Positions 1-7,946 of a stretch of DNA of 19,306 nucleotides are shown one piece after another. The DNA lies in NCBI GenBank assembly GCA_014381385.1, contig JACNLR010000147.1:1-19306 (forward strand). The letters run 5' to 3'. A program made the position numbers and the translations under genes. This DNA comes from Planctomycetota bacterium. GTDB lineage: Bacteria > Planctomycetota > Phycisphaerae > Phycisphaerales > SM1A02. Below the pieces are notes generated by a model. It was not told the origin of the DNA, did not search any database, and was given only the letters and a program-made list of their open reading frames with translations. The first letter of the stretch is position 1. Every line of letters starts with the position of its first letter.

Positions 1-573
1 CGTGACCACAAAACGCAGCACTCAACGTTTCGCCGCCTATTAAACGAAATAGCAGGTTTGATGTTTTTTCAAATGTCATTACACTTTAAAACAAAAAAGG
101 TGTCAATAAAAACACCCATAGAAGAAACAACAGGACAAGCACTCGCTAGCCCTATCACACTTGTGCCCATACTTCGTGCTGGCATAGGAATGACGGATGG
201 GGTTTTGGGGATGATTCCAGAGGCGCGGGTCGGGCACATAGGCGTTTACAGAGACGAAGAAACAAAACTACCCGTCCCCTACTACTGTAAGGTGCCCTCA
301 GACATTGCCAATGGTCACGTGTTACTCATTGACCCCATGTTAGCAACGGGCGGCTCCGCTTCTCACGCAGCAACAATTTTGCACGATGAATATCAGTGTA
401 AGGAGATTCAAATGATGTGTCTTGTTGCGGCGCCAGAGGGTGTATTAAAAATGCAGGAAGAGCACCCTTACCTTGAAATTTTTACTGCCTCTTTGGATCG
501 CTGCTTAAGCGACAGCGGATATATTCTCCCCGGTCTTGGTGATGCCGGCGACCGAATTTTTGGGACGCTTTAA
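1..573 (+). CDS. upp: Uracil phosphoribosyltransferase, 5'-truncated by the window edge
   Basis: Cytosolic pyrimidine-salvage enzyme that makes UMP and pyrophosphate from uracil and PRPP. The reading frame is open from base 1. The codons before the first ATG at 58 translate to a helix starting RDHKTQHSTFRRLLNEIAG, which matches the N-terminal region of the family (the E. coli equivalent begins LREQDISTKRFRELASEVG). The ATG at 58 is therefore internal, and about 15-20 N-terminal residues lie outside the window. Visible family motifs are VPILRAGIGM, the PRPP loop DPMLATGGSA, VAAPEG, and the C-terminal uracil-binding segment GYILPGLGDAGDRIFGT. The remaining length fits a protein of about 208 residues. 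The phosphoesterase gene follows after 24 bases on the same strand, so co-transcription is plausible. Identity is near certain; only the start is unseen. Confidence 0.96.
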   Translation, partial: RDHKTQHSTFRRLLNEIAGLMFFQMSLHFKTKKVSIKTPIEETTGQALASPITLVPILRAGIGMTDGVLGMIPEARVGHIGVYRDEETKLPVPYYCKVPSDIANGHVLLIDPMLATGGSASHAATILHDEYQCKEIQMMCLVAAPEGVLKMQEEHPYLEIFTASLDRCLSDSGYILPGLGDAGDRIFGTL

Positions 574-597
574 TTTTTTACCAGCAATACGCGCACC

Positions 598-1485
598 ATG
601 GCAGACACAACCTCAAATCTTTCAAACCCAAAATACGTTTGCAGAATACTTTTAAATGCGTCAGAGGTTTTGTTTACAAACAAGTCTCGAAAGGGATGTG
701 TTCACACCCTTCCTTCAAAAGGGACGTGTTGGGTGTCTGGCGACCTACACGATAATCCAGCACACCTAAAGACAATTATAAATCTAGCATCACTTGATTC
801 ACCAAGCAACCACCTTGTCCTACAGGAACTTATTCATTCAGGCGACGGGTCAGGCGCCCCCGATTTAAGTTATCAAACACTCGTAAAAGTGGCAGAACTC
901 GTCGTCGCATACCCAGACCAAGTACACCCGATTCTTGCCAATCACGAACTCTCACAAGCCCTCGAAAGACCTATTACAAAAGGAACCGGAGACCTTGTAA
1001 GCCAATTCATTCGTGGTGTTTTTGGGGTGTTTGACAATGACACTGGCATGGTTTTAAAAGCAATCAATGCGTTTATTTTTTCGATGCCCCTTGCGGTATT
1101 GTCAGAGTCTGGATTGATGTGTACGCACAGTTTGCCCGACGAAGAAAAAATGGACCTGTTTGACGAGGGCATTATCAACAGAGAAATAACAACGTCTGAT
1201 ATCGAAGGTATATTTGGATCCGCAAGCCAAATTGTTTGGGGGCGGGAGCACACCCAGAGGCAAGTTAACGAGCTTGCCGCCTGTTGGGGAGTAACTTTGT
1301 TTTGCGTAGGTCATGCCTATGTTCCAAAGGGAGTCGAAGTAGTCTTTCCAAACATGCTTGCGCTAAACAGCGACCATGAAAACGGCGTCGTGTTGCCCGT
1401 AGACCTAACTAACGTTTTAAACGCAGAACAAACCAAAAAATTAGCAGTGAAACTGCACCGGTCGGGCACAAACAACGATGTCTGA
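598..1485 (+). CDS. Calcineurin-like metallophosphoesterase
   Basis: A 295-residue protein carrying the ordered motifs of the calcineurin-like (PPP-type) metallophosphoesterase fold. These are GDLH (residues 48-51, the GDxH motif), SGDG (81-84, the GD motif), ANHE (114-117, the GNHE motif with Ala for Gly), CTHS with His177, and VGHA with His239. These residues normally hold two metal ions for phosphoester hydrolysis. No signal peptide is seen, so it should be cytosolic. The substrate cannot be read from sequence: a protein phosphatase, a nucleotide phosphatase or a diadenosine tetraphosphatase-like enzyme are all possible. No clear Shine-Dalgarno precedes the ATG. The 3' end overlaps the tsaB start by 8 bases, which suggests translational coupling. 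Fold assignment is fairly sure, specific function is not. Confidence 0.82.
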   Translation: MADTTSNLSNPKYVCRILLNASEVLFTNKSRKGCVHTLPSKGTCWVSGDLHDNPAHLKTIINLASLDSPSNHLVLQELIHSGDGSGAPDLSYQTLVKVAELVVAYPDQVHPILANHELSQALERPITKGTGDLVSQFIRGVFGVFDNDTGMVLKAINAFIFSMPLAVLSESGLMCTHSLPDEEKMDLFDEGIINREITTSDIEGIFGSASQIVWGREHTQRQVNELAACWGVTLFCVGHAYVPKGVEVVFPNMLALNSDHENGVVLPVDLTNVLNAEQTKKLAVKLHRSGTNNDV

Positions 1486-2200
1486 CGATTCAACAAAACT
1501 TCCAATAACGCTCGCCCTTGAATTGTCACAACAAACAGGAAGTGTCGCGATGTGCAGTTCCAATGGAACGATAATGGAAAAGGTTGTTGATAGCGGCAAC
1601 AGAGAACAAGATGATGTGATGCCGTCTATAGAAGCAATTGCACATGAACTGCACATTTTACCGAAGACAATTGATTGTGTTATCGTTTCCGTTGGGCCCG
1701 GAGGGTTTACAGGGCTTCGCTCAACAGTTGCAATTGCAAAAATGATTGCTCTTGTTTCAGGTGCAGCACTGATTCCGGTTGAAACCGCGATGAGCGTTGT
1801 TGCCAACGCAGGCTGCGAGGCGGGGACGTACCTTGTTGTTTCTGGCGTAAAACAAGATAGCTTTTGGCTTTCCACCGTTCGCGTAAACGACGAATCAATA
1901 ACATGTAGTGCCGCGCTCTCAAACACTAAAGACTTATCTTCATTACTAGACGAGACAAGTGTACTTTTTGGTGATTCTTTTATTCCACAATCAGTAGTAA
2001 CGATTGCCAAAGGCGAAAACGTGGTTATTCAAGAAACCAGCACAAGCGCTAAAACATTACTAGAACTTGGGTTGCGACTCTATAAAGAAAAAAAGATTCA
2101 GGCTATTGACCCCCTTAAACTCGCGCCTCTCTATCCCAGAGAACCCGAAGCAGTGCGAGTGTGGAATAAAAATCACAAAAAGGCAAAGACCGATAATTAA
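1478..2200 (+). CDS. tsaB: tRNA threonylcarbamoyladenosine biosynthesis protein TsaB
   Basis: A 240-residue ASKHA-fold protein. TsaB is the non-catalytic partner that holds TsaD. With TsaC/Sua5 and TsaE it makes N6-threonylcarbamoyladenosine at position 37 of ANN-decoding tRNAs in the cytosol. The N-terminus has the expected LALELS strand followed by a short turn (family usually ALDTS). The diagnostic GPGGFTGLR (73-81) is followed by AIAKMIAL; family members read GPGSFTGLR and KGLA. Length fits the usual 220-240. The ATG at 1478 lies inside the end of the phosphoesterase gene with an 8-base overlap, a common operon arrangement. The C-terminus ends in LYPREPEAVRVWN and a lysine-rich tail; a LYxR near the C-terminus is typical of the family. 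Confidence 0.93.
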   Translation: MSDDSTKLPITLALELSQQTGSVAMCSSNGTIMEKVVDSGNREQDDVMPSIEAIAHELHILPKTIDCVIVSVGPGGFTGLRSTVAIAKMIALVSGAALIPVETAMSVVANAGCEAGTYLVVSGVKQDSFWLSTVRVNDESITCSAALSNTKDLSSLLDETSVLFGDSFIPQSVVTIAKGENVVIQETSTSAKTLLELGLRLYKEKKIQAIDPLKLAPLYPREPEAVRVWNKNHKKAKTDN

Positions 2201-2209
2201 ACTTGTGAT

Positions 2210-2321
2210 GAAACAAATGTTCTTTTTGTTTCCCCAAACGCACCAAATTACCCCACTTGCACAAGTTGGTGTGAAGTTGCGTAGTTTTGGGGACGAATGG
2301 TTGTTTTGGTGGTTTGGGAAA
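2210..2321 (+). promoter_or_regulatory. Structured leader with three mutually exclusive hairpins
   Basis: The 166-base gap between tsaB and the HTH gene contains one A/C-rich left arm that can pair with three partners. Hairpin A: GAAACAAA (2210-2217) with TTTGTTTC (2225-2232), 8 pairs, 7-base loop. Hairpin B: TCCCCAAA (2231-2238) with TTTGGGGA (2286-2293), 8 pairs, extendable by CGCA (2239-2242) with TGCG (2278-2281). Hairpin C: TTTCCCCAAACGCACCAAA (2229-2247) with TTTGGTGGTTTGGGAAA (2305-2321), 17 pairs with two single-base bulges on the left arm. All three share bases 2231-2232, and B and C share 2231-2242, so only one can form at a time. The ribosome binding site (AAGGA, 2354-2358) follows 32 bases after hairpin C. 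The layout resembles an attenuator or other RNA switch, but no known class is recognised and the function is inferred. Confidence 0.45.
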
Positions 2322-2366
2322 GCCTGCTTGTTTTGGCAATCTCTACCGCTCCTAAGGAATACAAAA

Positions 2367-2933
2367 ATGAACAACAAACAAAACGATGACAACGGCCTCA
2401 ACAAACAAGTGTTTACAACAGGAGAGGCAGCAAAAATTTGTAACGTCTCTCAACAAACCATCATTCGGTGTTTTGATAGCGGTCGCCTGAGCGGGTTTAA
2501 GGTTCCGGGATCACGCTTTCGGCGAATCCCAAAGCCAGAACTTGTTCGATTTATGCAGCAAAATGGTATGGATATGCAGCGACTTGGTACAGGCCGAACA
2601 CAGGTTCTCGTTATTGGATTAAGCGCCGCAAGTGTAGATGCTGTTATTAAGACGTATTCCGCGGGTCACAACATAAAGATTACACACGTTCAAGATGCGT
2701 GGTCCGCAGGTTTTGAAGCAAAAGAATGTAGCCCAAACCTCATCCTTATTAACCCCGTTATTTTAGGAATAGACAAACAGGTAATCCTAGATTCACTAGC
2801 CGCAAGTGGTACATGCGAGCCACTTATTGTGGAAGTTGCCGACAATTCCCAGAAAGAGTTGAATGTCTCTCAAGAAGCAACCGATTCAAAAGAAGTAATA
2901 AGACTAGCGGTACAACAACTACTTTCAGCATAA
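2367..2933 (+). CDS. Excisionase/MerR-like HTH protein with a degenerate receiver domain
   Basis: A 188-residue probable DNA-binding regulator. Residues about 15-66 form an excisionase-family winged HTH: FTTGEAAKICNVSQQTIIRC, then a wing with SGRLSGFKVPGSRFRRI, then a PKPELVRFMQ helix. From about residue 78 the protein looks like a CheY-type receiver (QVLVIGLS as strand 1, PNLILINP as strand 3). However, the acidic pair after strand 1 is absent and the phosphoacceptor position is Asn129 rather than Asp, so ordinary phosphorylation is unlikely. The start is the ATG at 2367 with AAGGA eight bases upstream. The frame is open for another 300 bases upstream, but that stretch overlaps tsaB and the structured leader and does not look like protein. 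It lies 57 bases before the GAF protein and is probably co-transcribed with it. The receiver call rests on pattern only. Confidence 0.75.
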   Translation: MNNKQNDDNGLNKQVFTTGEAAKICNVSQQTIIRCFDSGRLSGFKVPGSRFRRIPKPELVRFMQQNGMDMQRLGTGRTQVLVIGLSAASVDAVIKTYSAGHNIKITHVQDAWSAGFEAKECSPNLILINPVILGIDKQVILDSLAASGTCEPLIVEVADNSQKELNVSQEATDSKEVIRLAVQQLLSA

Positions 2934-2990
2934 ACGATACACCAAAACGCAGTAACGCAAAATTCTAAGAGAACAATAGATAGGCTCCAA

Positions 2991-4082
2991 ATGAACCACA
3001 AAACAAGCACAAACGAACAAGTAAACACACTACTTATTGGTTCATTCCCAAAAACAACGGAATCTATCCGGGCAACGCTTGAACTTGCCGGACATTTTGT
3101 AGAGCAAATTGCATCTCTTGGAGAATTCGAAGATGCCGTTGAAAAAAACACATTCGACTTAATAATTTCAGCAACATGCTCATCTAAATTCAACACCAAA
3201 GAGCTTTTTGAGCTTGTCTCTCTTTTGTCACCCGAATCAATTGCTGTTGGGTACTCCACAAAACCCACCCCCACAAGCGTCGTCGAGTTTATTCGATTTG
3301 GCGGTGTCGATTTTTTCTGTATTCCAGAAGACCTTGGCGTTTTAAGTAGCCGCGTGGCAACAATCCTTGATCAGAAACAAAAGACAGAAGAAACAATAGA
3401 AACAGCAGAAAACAATATTCGCCTCTGCAATTCTATTAACGAAGAGTTGCGGCGGGTCTCAGACGAAAATGACTCCCTTTCGCACGAATTGGCAAACAGT
3501 CACTGTGAGTCACAAAAGAAAATCCAGCAAGCTGCCATTGCCGCCGAATTTCAAACGCTCGTAAATCAAGAATTGGAAATAGAGTCAATGCTTCGCACCG
3601 CGCTTGGTTATCTTTTGACACGAATTGGAGCAACAAACGCAGCCGTGTATTTACAAGAGGGCGATACCGACTGGGGTATCGGCGCGTACATAAACTACGA
3701 CCGCCAGCCCGAACAATTCCAAACCCTTATTGACACACTTGGCCCAGCCGCCTGCCCATCTATAGCAGATGAGACTGAAGTCGCTAGATTTGTAGATGGT
3801 GAAACATTTGCAAACACAGTGGGCGCTGACACCTTAGATTTTTCTGGAAGTGAGGTCGTCACGGTGGGTTGTACATACGAGGACCGATGTATGGCTGCAA
3901 TTGTATTATTCAGAGGAGATTCAAAACCCTTTGACCAGGAGTGCCTTGATACACTTGAAACAATTCAATCCATATTTGGGCACCAACTCGGAACGATTTT
4001 AAAAATACATCGCCGCGCCGAATCAAAGTGGCCAAGCGAGTCGATTGATGACGACGAGTGGAACTACGGGAAAGCCGCGTAG
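2991..4082 (+). CDS. Pseudo-receiver, coiled-coil and GAF-like signalling protein
   Basis: A 363-residue, apparently soluble protein. Residues about 11-127 have the strand/helix rhythm of a response-regulator receiver. The acidic pair after strand 1 (NTLLIGSF) is missing, the phosphoacceptor position in FDLIISA is Ala61, and the usual Lys-Pro after strand 5 reads Ile-Pro (FFCIPED), so it should not be phosphorylated. Residues about 128-190 are charged and heptad-like, a likely coiled coil (KTEETIETAENN, INEELRRVSDEN). Residues about 190-345 resemble a GAF sensor domain: LRTALGYLLTRIGATNAAVYL, then a strand-rich core, then FDQECLDTLETIQSIFG. No output domain such as kinase, GGDEF or HTH is visible. 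It may partner the HTH protein just upstream. It converges on dnaE with 13 bases between the stops. Confidence 0.72.
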   Translation: MNHKTSTNEQVNTLLIGSFPKTTESIRATLELAGHFVEQIASLGEFEDAVEKNTFDLIISATCSSKFNTKELFELVSLLSPESIAVGYSTKPTPTSVVEFIRFGGVDFFCIPEDLGVLSSRVATILDQKQKTEETIETAENNIRLCNSINEELRRVSDENDSLSHELANSHCESQKKIQQAAIAAEFQTLVNQELEIESMLRTALGYLLTRIGATNAAVYLQEGDTDWGIGAYINYDRQPEQFQTLIDTLGPAACPSIADETEVARFVDGETFANTVGADTLDFSGSEVVTVGCTYEDRCMAAIVLFRGDSKPFDQECLDTLETIQSIFGHQLGTILKIHRRAESKWPSESIDDDEWNYGKAA

Positions 4083-4095
4083 CGCACTTGTTGTT

Positions 4096-7000
4096 TTAAG
4101 AGTATCCCCCAGACACCGAGACAAGCCGTACATTTTCTCTACCAATTACGTCCCCGATTTGTTGTATGATTTTTGGTTCTACAACCACCCTTTGTTGACT
4201 GCGCAGCGTTGCGACATGTTCCGAGGTGTGTATGTGAATGACAACATCCGCAGGAGTCGCGCCAAGGGAAACTTTTGAAGCACCCGCTTGTTTTATTAAC
4301 CCAGAGACCATTTCCATTTGCCCCTTGGCTCTTTCGTTTGATTCACCCTCATTAAATGTAAGCTCTATTCGTTTTGAAAGGAAGAGGGATGCGTCTTGTA
4401 CAGAGGTGACTCGGTTAACTAGGAGTTGCAAATCTCCCCTAGACCGATCTACCTTTCCAACAATAATTACAACACTATCCTGTTGTAGGAGGTGAGCAAA
4501 TTTTTGATACGCGTCAGAGAATATAACACACTCGATTTTTCCAACCCTGTCTTGAAGGGAAAGTATAGCCATTTTTTGACCAGCACTTCTGCCGTTGCGG
4601 ATAACGGTTATGCGCACTGTTGAGAGTATTCCCCCCACAATTACCTCTCGACCATCGCTAACTTCGCGAATCGACATCACGCTGTCCGAGCACCAAGCCT
4701 CAAAATGTCCGTCGACCTCATCAAGGGGGTGCCCCGAAACATGAATGCCGAGCACATCCTTCTCGTGTTCAAGCGTCACCGGCTTTGTCCAAGGTGTTAC
4801 GTTTGGAAGTGCCGCCGCGGTGTCGTTAGAATTATCGTCGCGTCCATCTTCGCCACCCCCAAACAACCCCCCCTGACCACACTCCTTGTCTTTGGCGGCA
4901 GAAGCCCCAATTGAAATTGCTTTATCTAAAACGGCAAGAAGTGCGCAGCGGCTTTCTGTCCCATGGATGGAGTCAAATGCACCACCCTTAATTAACGCGT
5001 CTATGGTTGCCCTATTTGCTGCGCGCCCACTCACTCTTGAACAAAAATCAAAAATCGACTTGTATGGCCCACCCTCTTCACGTTGCTCAACGATTGCAGA
5101 AACTGCCGCAGACCCAGCACCCTTTACCGCACTTAATCCAAAACGAATACTACCGGCGGTGTTTGTTTTTTCTTCGTTATCACCAAACACGACTGAAAAC
5201 AACGCATCAGATTGATTAATATCTGGTGGACCAACAGGGAACCCAATATGCTTCGATTCTTTTGAATGATCTGGGAAGACGACACGCCTGCAATCTCCGA
5301 TATACGGAGCCCAGTCCTCTGTTTTTTTTGCGGCGCTTTCAAACGTGAGGACCGCCGCCATATACTGAACTGGAAAGTAGGTTTTAAGGTATGCGGTTTG
5401 GAATGCAATAATGGAATATCCCGTTGAGTGACTTTTATTAAAGCCATACCCAGCAAACTTGAGTATCAAGTCAAAGAGGTCGTTTGCAAAAGCACTGCTT
5501 AACCCCTTTTCAACCGCGCCATCAACAAACTTCGGTCTATTTGCATTAATAACCTTGTGTTTCTTTTTGCCAATCGCCTTAATGAGTGTGTATGCCTCCC
5601 GAAGAGGGATGTCGCCAAGGGCATGTACAATTTGCATAACCTGTTCTTGGTAGACCATGATTCCGTATGTTTCTGCGGTGAAACCGTCAACGATTTCGTG
5701 TACCTTTGGAACCTGCTGCTCCCCACACTTTCGAGCGCAAAAAGTCTCAATTAAATCCATGGGTCCCGGCCTAAACAAAGCGTTGGCAGCGATTAAATCT
5801 TCAATGCGGGTCGGTTTCATTTTTTTCAACAACCGACGCATGCCCGCCGACTCAAACTGAAAAATTCCCGCAGTGTCGCCGCGCCTAAACAAATCGATAA
5901 CCCTTGCATCTTCGTATTCGATTCTCTCTAAATCAAGTGGGTGCGAACAACTGCCAACCTCTTTATCTACCGCGGACCAGATTGCAGTATCCGTTAAACT
6001 TTCTGCAACAAGTTTTTTGCACAACTCAATTGTAGAAAGTGTGCGAAGACCCAAGAAATCCATCTTGAGTAAACCAATACGTTCACACGTTGGACCATCC
6101 CACTGTGTTACTATGTCCGAGGAACCGGTCGCTTTGCAGAGCGGAACAATGTTGTCCAGCGGCTCTGTCGCAATAACCACGCCAGCAGCGTGTACCCCAG
6201 CATGCCTTGCGTGGTTCTCCAACTGTTTGGCGACATCGATAATTCCCTTTGTTTCCTCAGATGCATCGCAAGCACTCTGAAAATCACTGCTCTTTTTAAG
6301 GGCATCGCCAAGGGTAATGTTTAATTCTGGAGGAATGAGATTCGCAAGGCGCTGTCCTTCTCCCGGCGTAAGCCCGTGAACCCTCGCAACATCTTTCATC
6401 GCAGCCCTTGCCTTAAGCCGACCAAACGTAATTATTTGCGCAACATGTCCGTATTTTTTACGGACAAAGTCAATAACGTCACCCCTGCCGTTTTGACAAA
6501 TATCGATATCGATATCAGGGTATTCTGATCGATCAGGATCAGTAAACCGTTCAAACAGAAGCCCATACTTAACTGGACAAGCATTTGACAACCCAAGCAC
6601 ATACCCAACCATTGTCCCCACACCAGAACCACGTGCGTTTGCTGGAATTCCTTTTTGCCGAGCCCAATCAACAAAGTCCCACACGATTAAAAAATAAGCG
6701 CTGATGTTTTTCTCAGAAAGAGTTCCAAGTTCTCGCTCTAATCGAGCACTGATTTCATCCGTAACCCCGTCAACCCCATACCTCCAAATGAGCCCAGCCT
6801 CGCAAAGGCACGCAAGTGCATTATCGCAATCCTTTTTGAGCTCTTCTTCAGAAACATCGGTATCAACTCGCGAATCGTAGGGGTGGAGCGTAAATTTTTG
6901 GCAGTGTTCTTTGAACCATTCGGTCAAATTCCCACCACCAAAAGGTTCAACGGCCTCGGGGCCCGTTACGCGAACAACTGGCGCGTGATTTTTGTCAAGG

Positions 7001-7884
7001 TCTAGGGAGACGTTGCATCTGTTTGCGATAGCAGCGCTGTTAATTATTGCTTCTGGTATATCGTTAAACAGTTCCGCCATTTGCTCAGGTGATTTAACAT
7101 ACAACTCACGAGAGTATTGAAGTCGATCGGTATCACTTTTTAGTTTTTGCATGGAAATACAGCAGAGCGTGTCGTGTGCATTCCAATCCTCTTCCCCCAA
7201 ATAATGTGCATCGTTGTCGCAAACTATCGGCAAATCAAGTTCTTTGGCAAGTTTTATGAGGAATGGATTGATTTCAAGTTGATCTTGCACGTCATGGCGT
7301 TGGAGTTCAATATAAAAACGCGGTTCGCCATTTTTATTTGGCGAGAACGTTTTTGCATGCCACATCGCTTCCTCCACAGCGTTTTGCCAGTCACCCCCAT
7401 CTCCACTTTGAGCGAATTTGCAAAGATGGTATGCGATGGAACTTCCAAGGTGTCCATTAATTGCGATGATGCCGTCACTGAATTGTTCAAGAGTGTCGTG
7501 GTCCATCCTTGGTTTGTAATAAAAACCACGCAGGAAGGAATCTGAACTTAATTTTACGATGTTTTTCCAGCCCGCATTGTTTTCGGCAAGAAGAACAAGA
7601 TGGAACCCACTGTCTCGAATGCCGGTTGGTTTTCTTTCTTTGCGGTCACCGATAGCAACATATGCTTCGATGCCGAGTATTGGTTTTACGCCAGCGGCTT
7701 GTGCTTTTGTGTAAAACTCAAATGCCCCGTAGAGGTTTCCATGGTCCGTAATAGCAACCGACTCCATGCCAAGTTCTTTCACCCGAGCGAGAAGCGCGTC
7801 AATCTTGTTGCCTCCATCAAGGAGCGAATACTCGCTGTGGAGGTGAAGGTGTACAAATGGGTTTTCGCTGTTTTTAGTTGTCAC
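4096..7884 (-). CDS. dnaE: DNA polymerase III alpha subunit (DnaE)
   Basis: The 1262-residue catalytic subunit of the replicative polymerase. An N-terminal PHP domain opens with HLHSEYSLLDGG (14-25) and retains likely metal ligands His14, His16, Asp47, His48, Glu73, His95 and the ND.HYL motif near residue 220. The polymerase core has the two catalytic aspartates in PDIDID (Asp457, Asp459) and the third in KMDFLGLRT (Asp609). Later motifs include FRPGPMDLI, MVYQEQVM and NKSHSTGYSIIAFQTAYLK. A C-terminal OB-fold carries VGGILSTVRI and KIECVIFSDAY. Length is somewhat above E. coli DnaE (1160). The start is GTG at 7884, seven bases after AAGGA. An ATG inside that site opens only a four-codon frame ending TGA across the GTG. 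It is transcribed alone, divergent from the small membrane gene. Confidence 0.98.
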   Translation of the reverse strand: MTTKNSENPFVHLHLHSEYSLLDGGNKIDALLARVKELGMESVAITDHGNLYGAFEFYTKAQAAGVKPILGIEAYVAIGDRKERKPTGIRDSGFHLVLLAENNAGWKNIVKLSSDSFLRGFYYKPRMDHDTLEQFSDGIIAINGHLGSSIAYHLCKFAQSGDGGDWQNAVEEAMWHAKTFSPNKNGEPRFYIELQRHDVQDQLEINPFLIKLAKELDLPIVCDNDAHYLGEEDWNAHDTLCCISMQKLKSDTDRLQYSRELYVKSPEQMAELFNDIPEAIINSAAIANRCNVSLDLDKNHAPVVRVTGPEAVEPFGGGNLTEWFKEHCQKFTLHPYDSRVDTDVSEEELKKDCDNALACLCEAGLIWRYGVDGVTDEISARLERELGTLSEKNISAYFLIVWDFVDWARQKGIPANARGSGVGTMVGYVLGLSNACPVKYGLLFERFTDPDRSEYPDIDIDICQNGRGDVIDFVRKKYGHVAQIITFGRLKARAAMKDVARVHGLTPGEGQRLANLIPPELNITLGDALKKSSDFQSACDASEETKGIIDVAKQLENHARHAGVHAAGVVIATEPLDNIVPLCKATGSSDIVTQWDGPTCERIGLLKMDFLGLRTLSTIELCKKLVAESLTDTAIWSAVDKEVGSCSHPLDLERIEYEDARVIDLFRRGDTAGIFQFESAGMRRLLKKMKPTRIEDLIAANALFRPGPMDLIETFCARKCGEQQVPKVHEIVDGFTAETYGIMVYQEQVMQIVHALGDIPLREAYTLIKAIGKKKHKVINANRPKFVDGAVEKGLSSAFANDLFDLILKFAGYGFNKSHSTGYSIIAFQTAYLKTYFPVQYMAAVLTFESAAKKTEDWAPYIGDCRRVVFPDHSKESKHIGFPVGPPDINQSDALFSVVFGDNEEKTNTAGSIRFGLSAVKGAGSAAVSAIVEQREEGGPYKSIFDFCSRVSGRAANRATIDALIKGGAFDSIHGTESRCALLAVLDKAISIGASAAKDKECGQGGLFGGGEDGRDDNSNDTAAALPNVTPWTKPVTLEHEKDVLGIHVSGHPLDEVDGHFEAWCSDSVMSIREVSDGREVIVGGILSTVRITVIRNGRSAGQKMAILSLQDRVGKIECVIFSDAYQKFAHLLQQDSVVIIVGKVDRSRGDLQLLVNRVTSVQDASLFLSKRIELTFNEGESNERAKGQMEMVSGLIKQAGASKVSLGATPADVVIHIHTSEHVATLRSQQRVVVEPKIIQQIGDVIGRENVRLVSVSGGYS

Positions 7885-7946
7885 GAGTGCATCCTTGCGA
7901 ATGTCTATGATAGCAAGCGAAAAAGTTACTATTATGGAAATTCATC

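Noticed and set aside
1441..2010. A 189-codon open frame antisense to tsaB.
   Set aside because: It is a shadow of the tsaB codons: no motif, odd Ser/Thr/Cys composition, no ribosome binding site, while tsaB has clear family motifs.
2255..2266. Near-palindrome ACTTG-CA-CAAGT inside the structured leader.
   Set aside because: Too short, with a two-base centre, to call as an operator by itself; mentioned only as part of the leader.
2067..2366. A 300-base upstream extension of the HTH gene in the same open frame.
   Set aside because: It overlaps the end of tsaB in another frame and then crosses the structured leader, and its translation is low-complexity. The ATG at 2367 has a good AAGGA and starts just before the HTH domain.
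5873..6280. A 135-codon plus-strand frame inside dnaE.
   Set aside because: It is antisense to conserved polymerase motifs around Asp609 and shows no domain of its own.
7894..7917. CTTGC...GCAAG inverted repeat between dnaE and the small membrane gene.
   Set aside because: Five-base arms with a 14-base gap are expected by chance; no convincing -35/-10 pair is associated with it.
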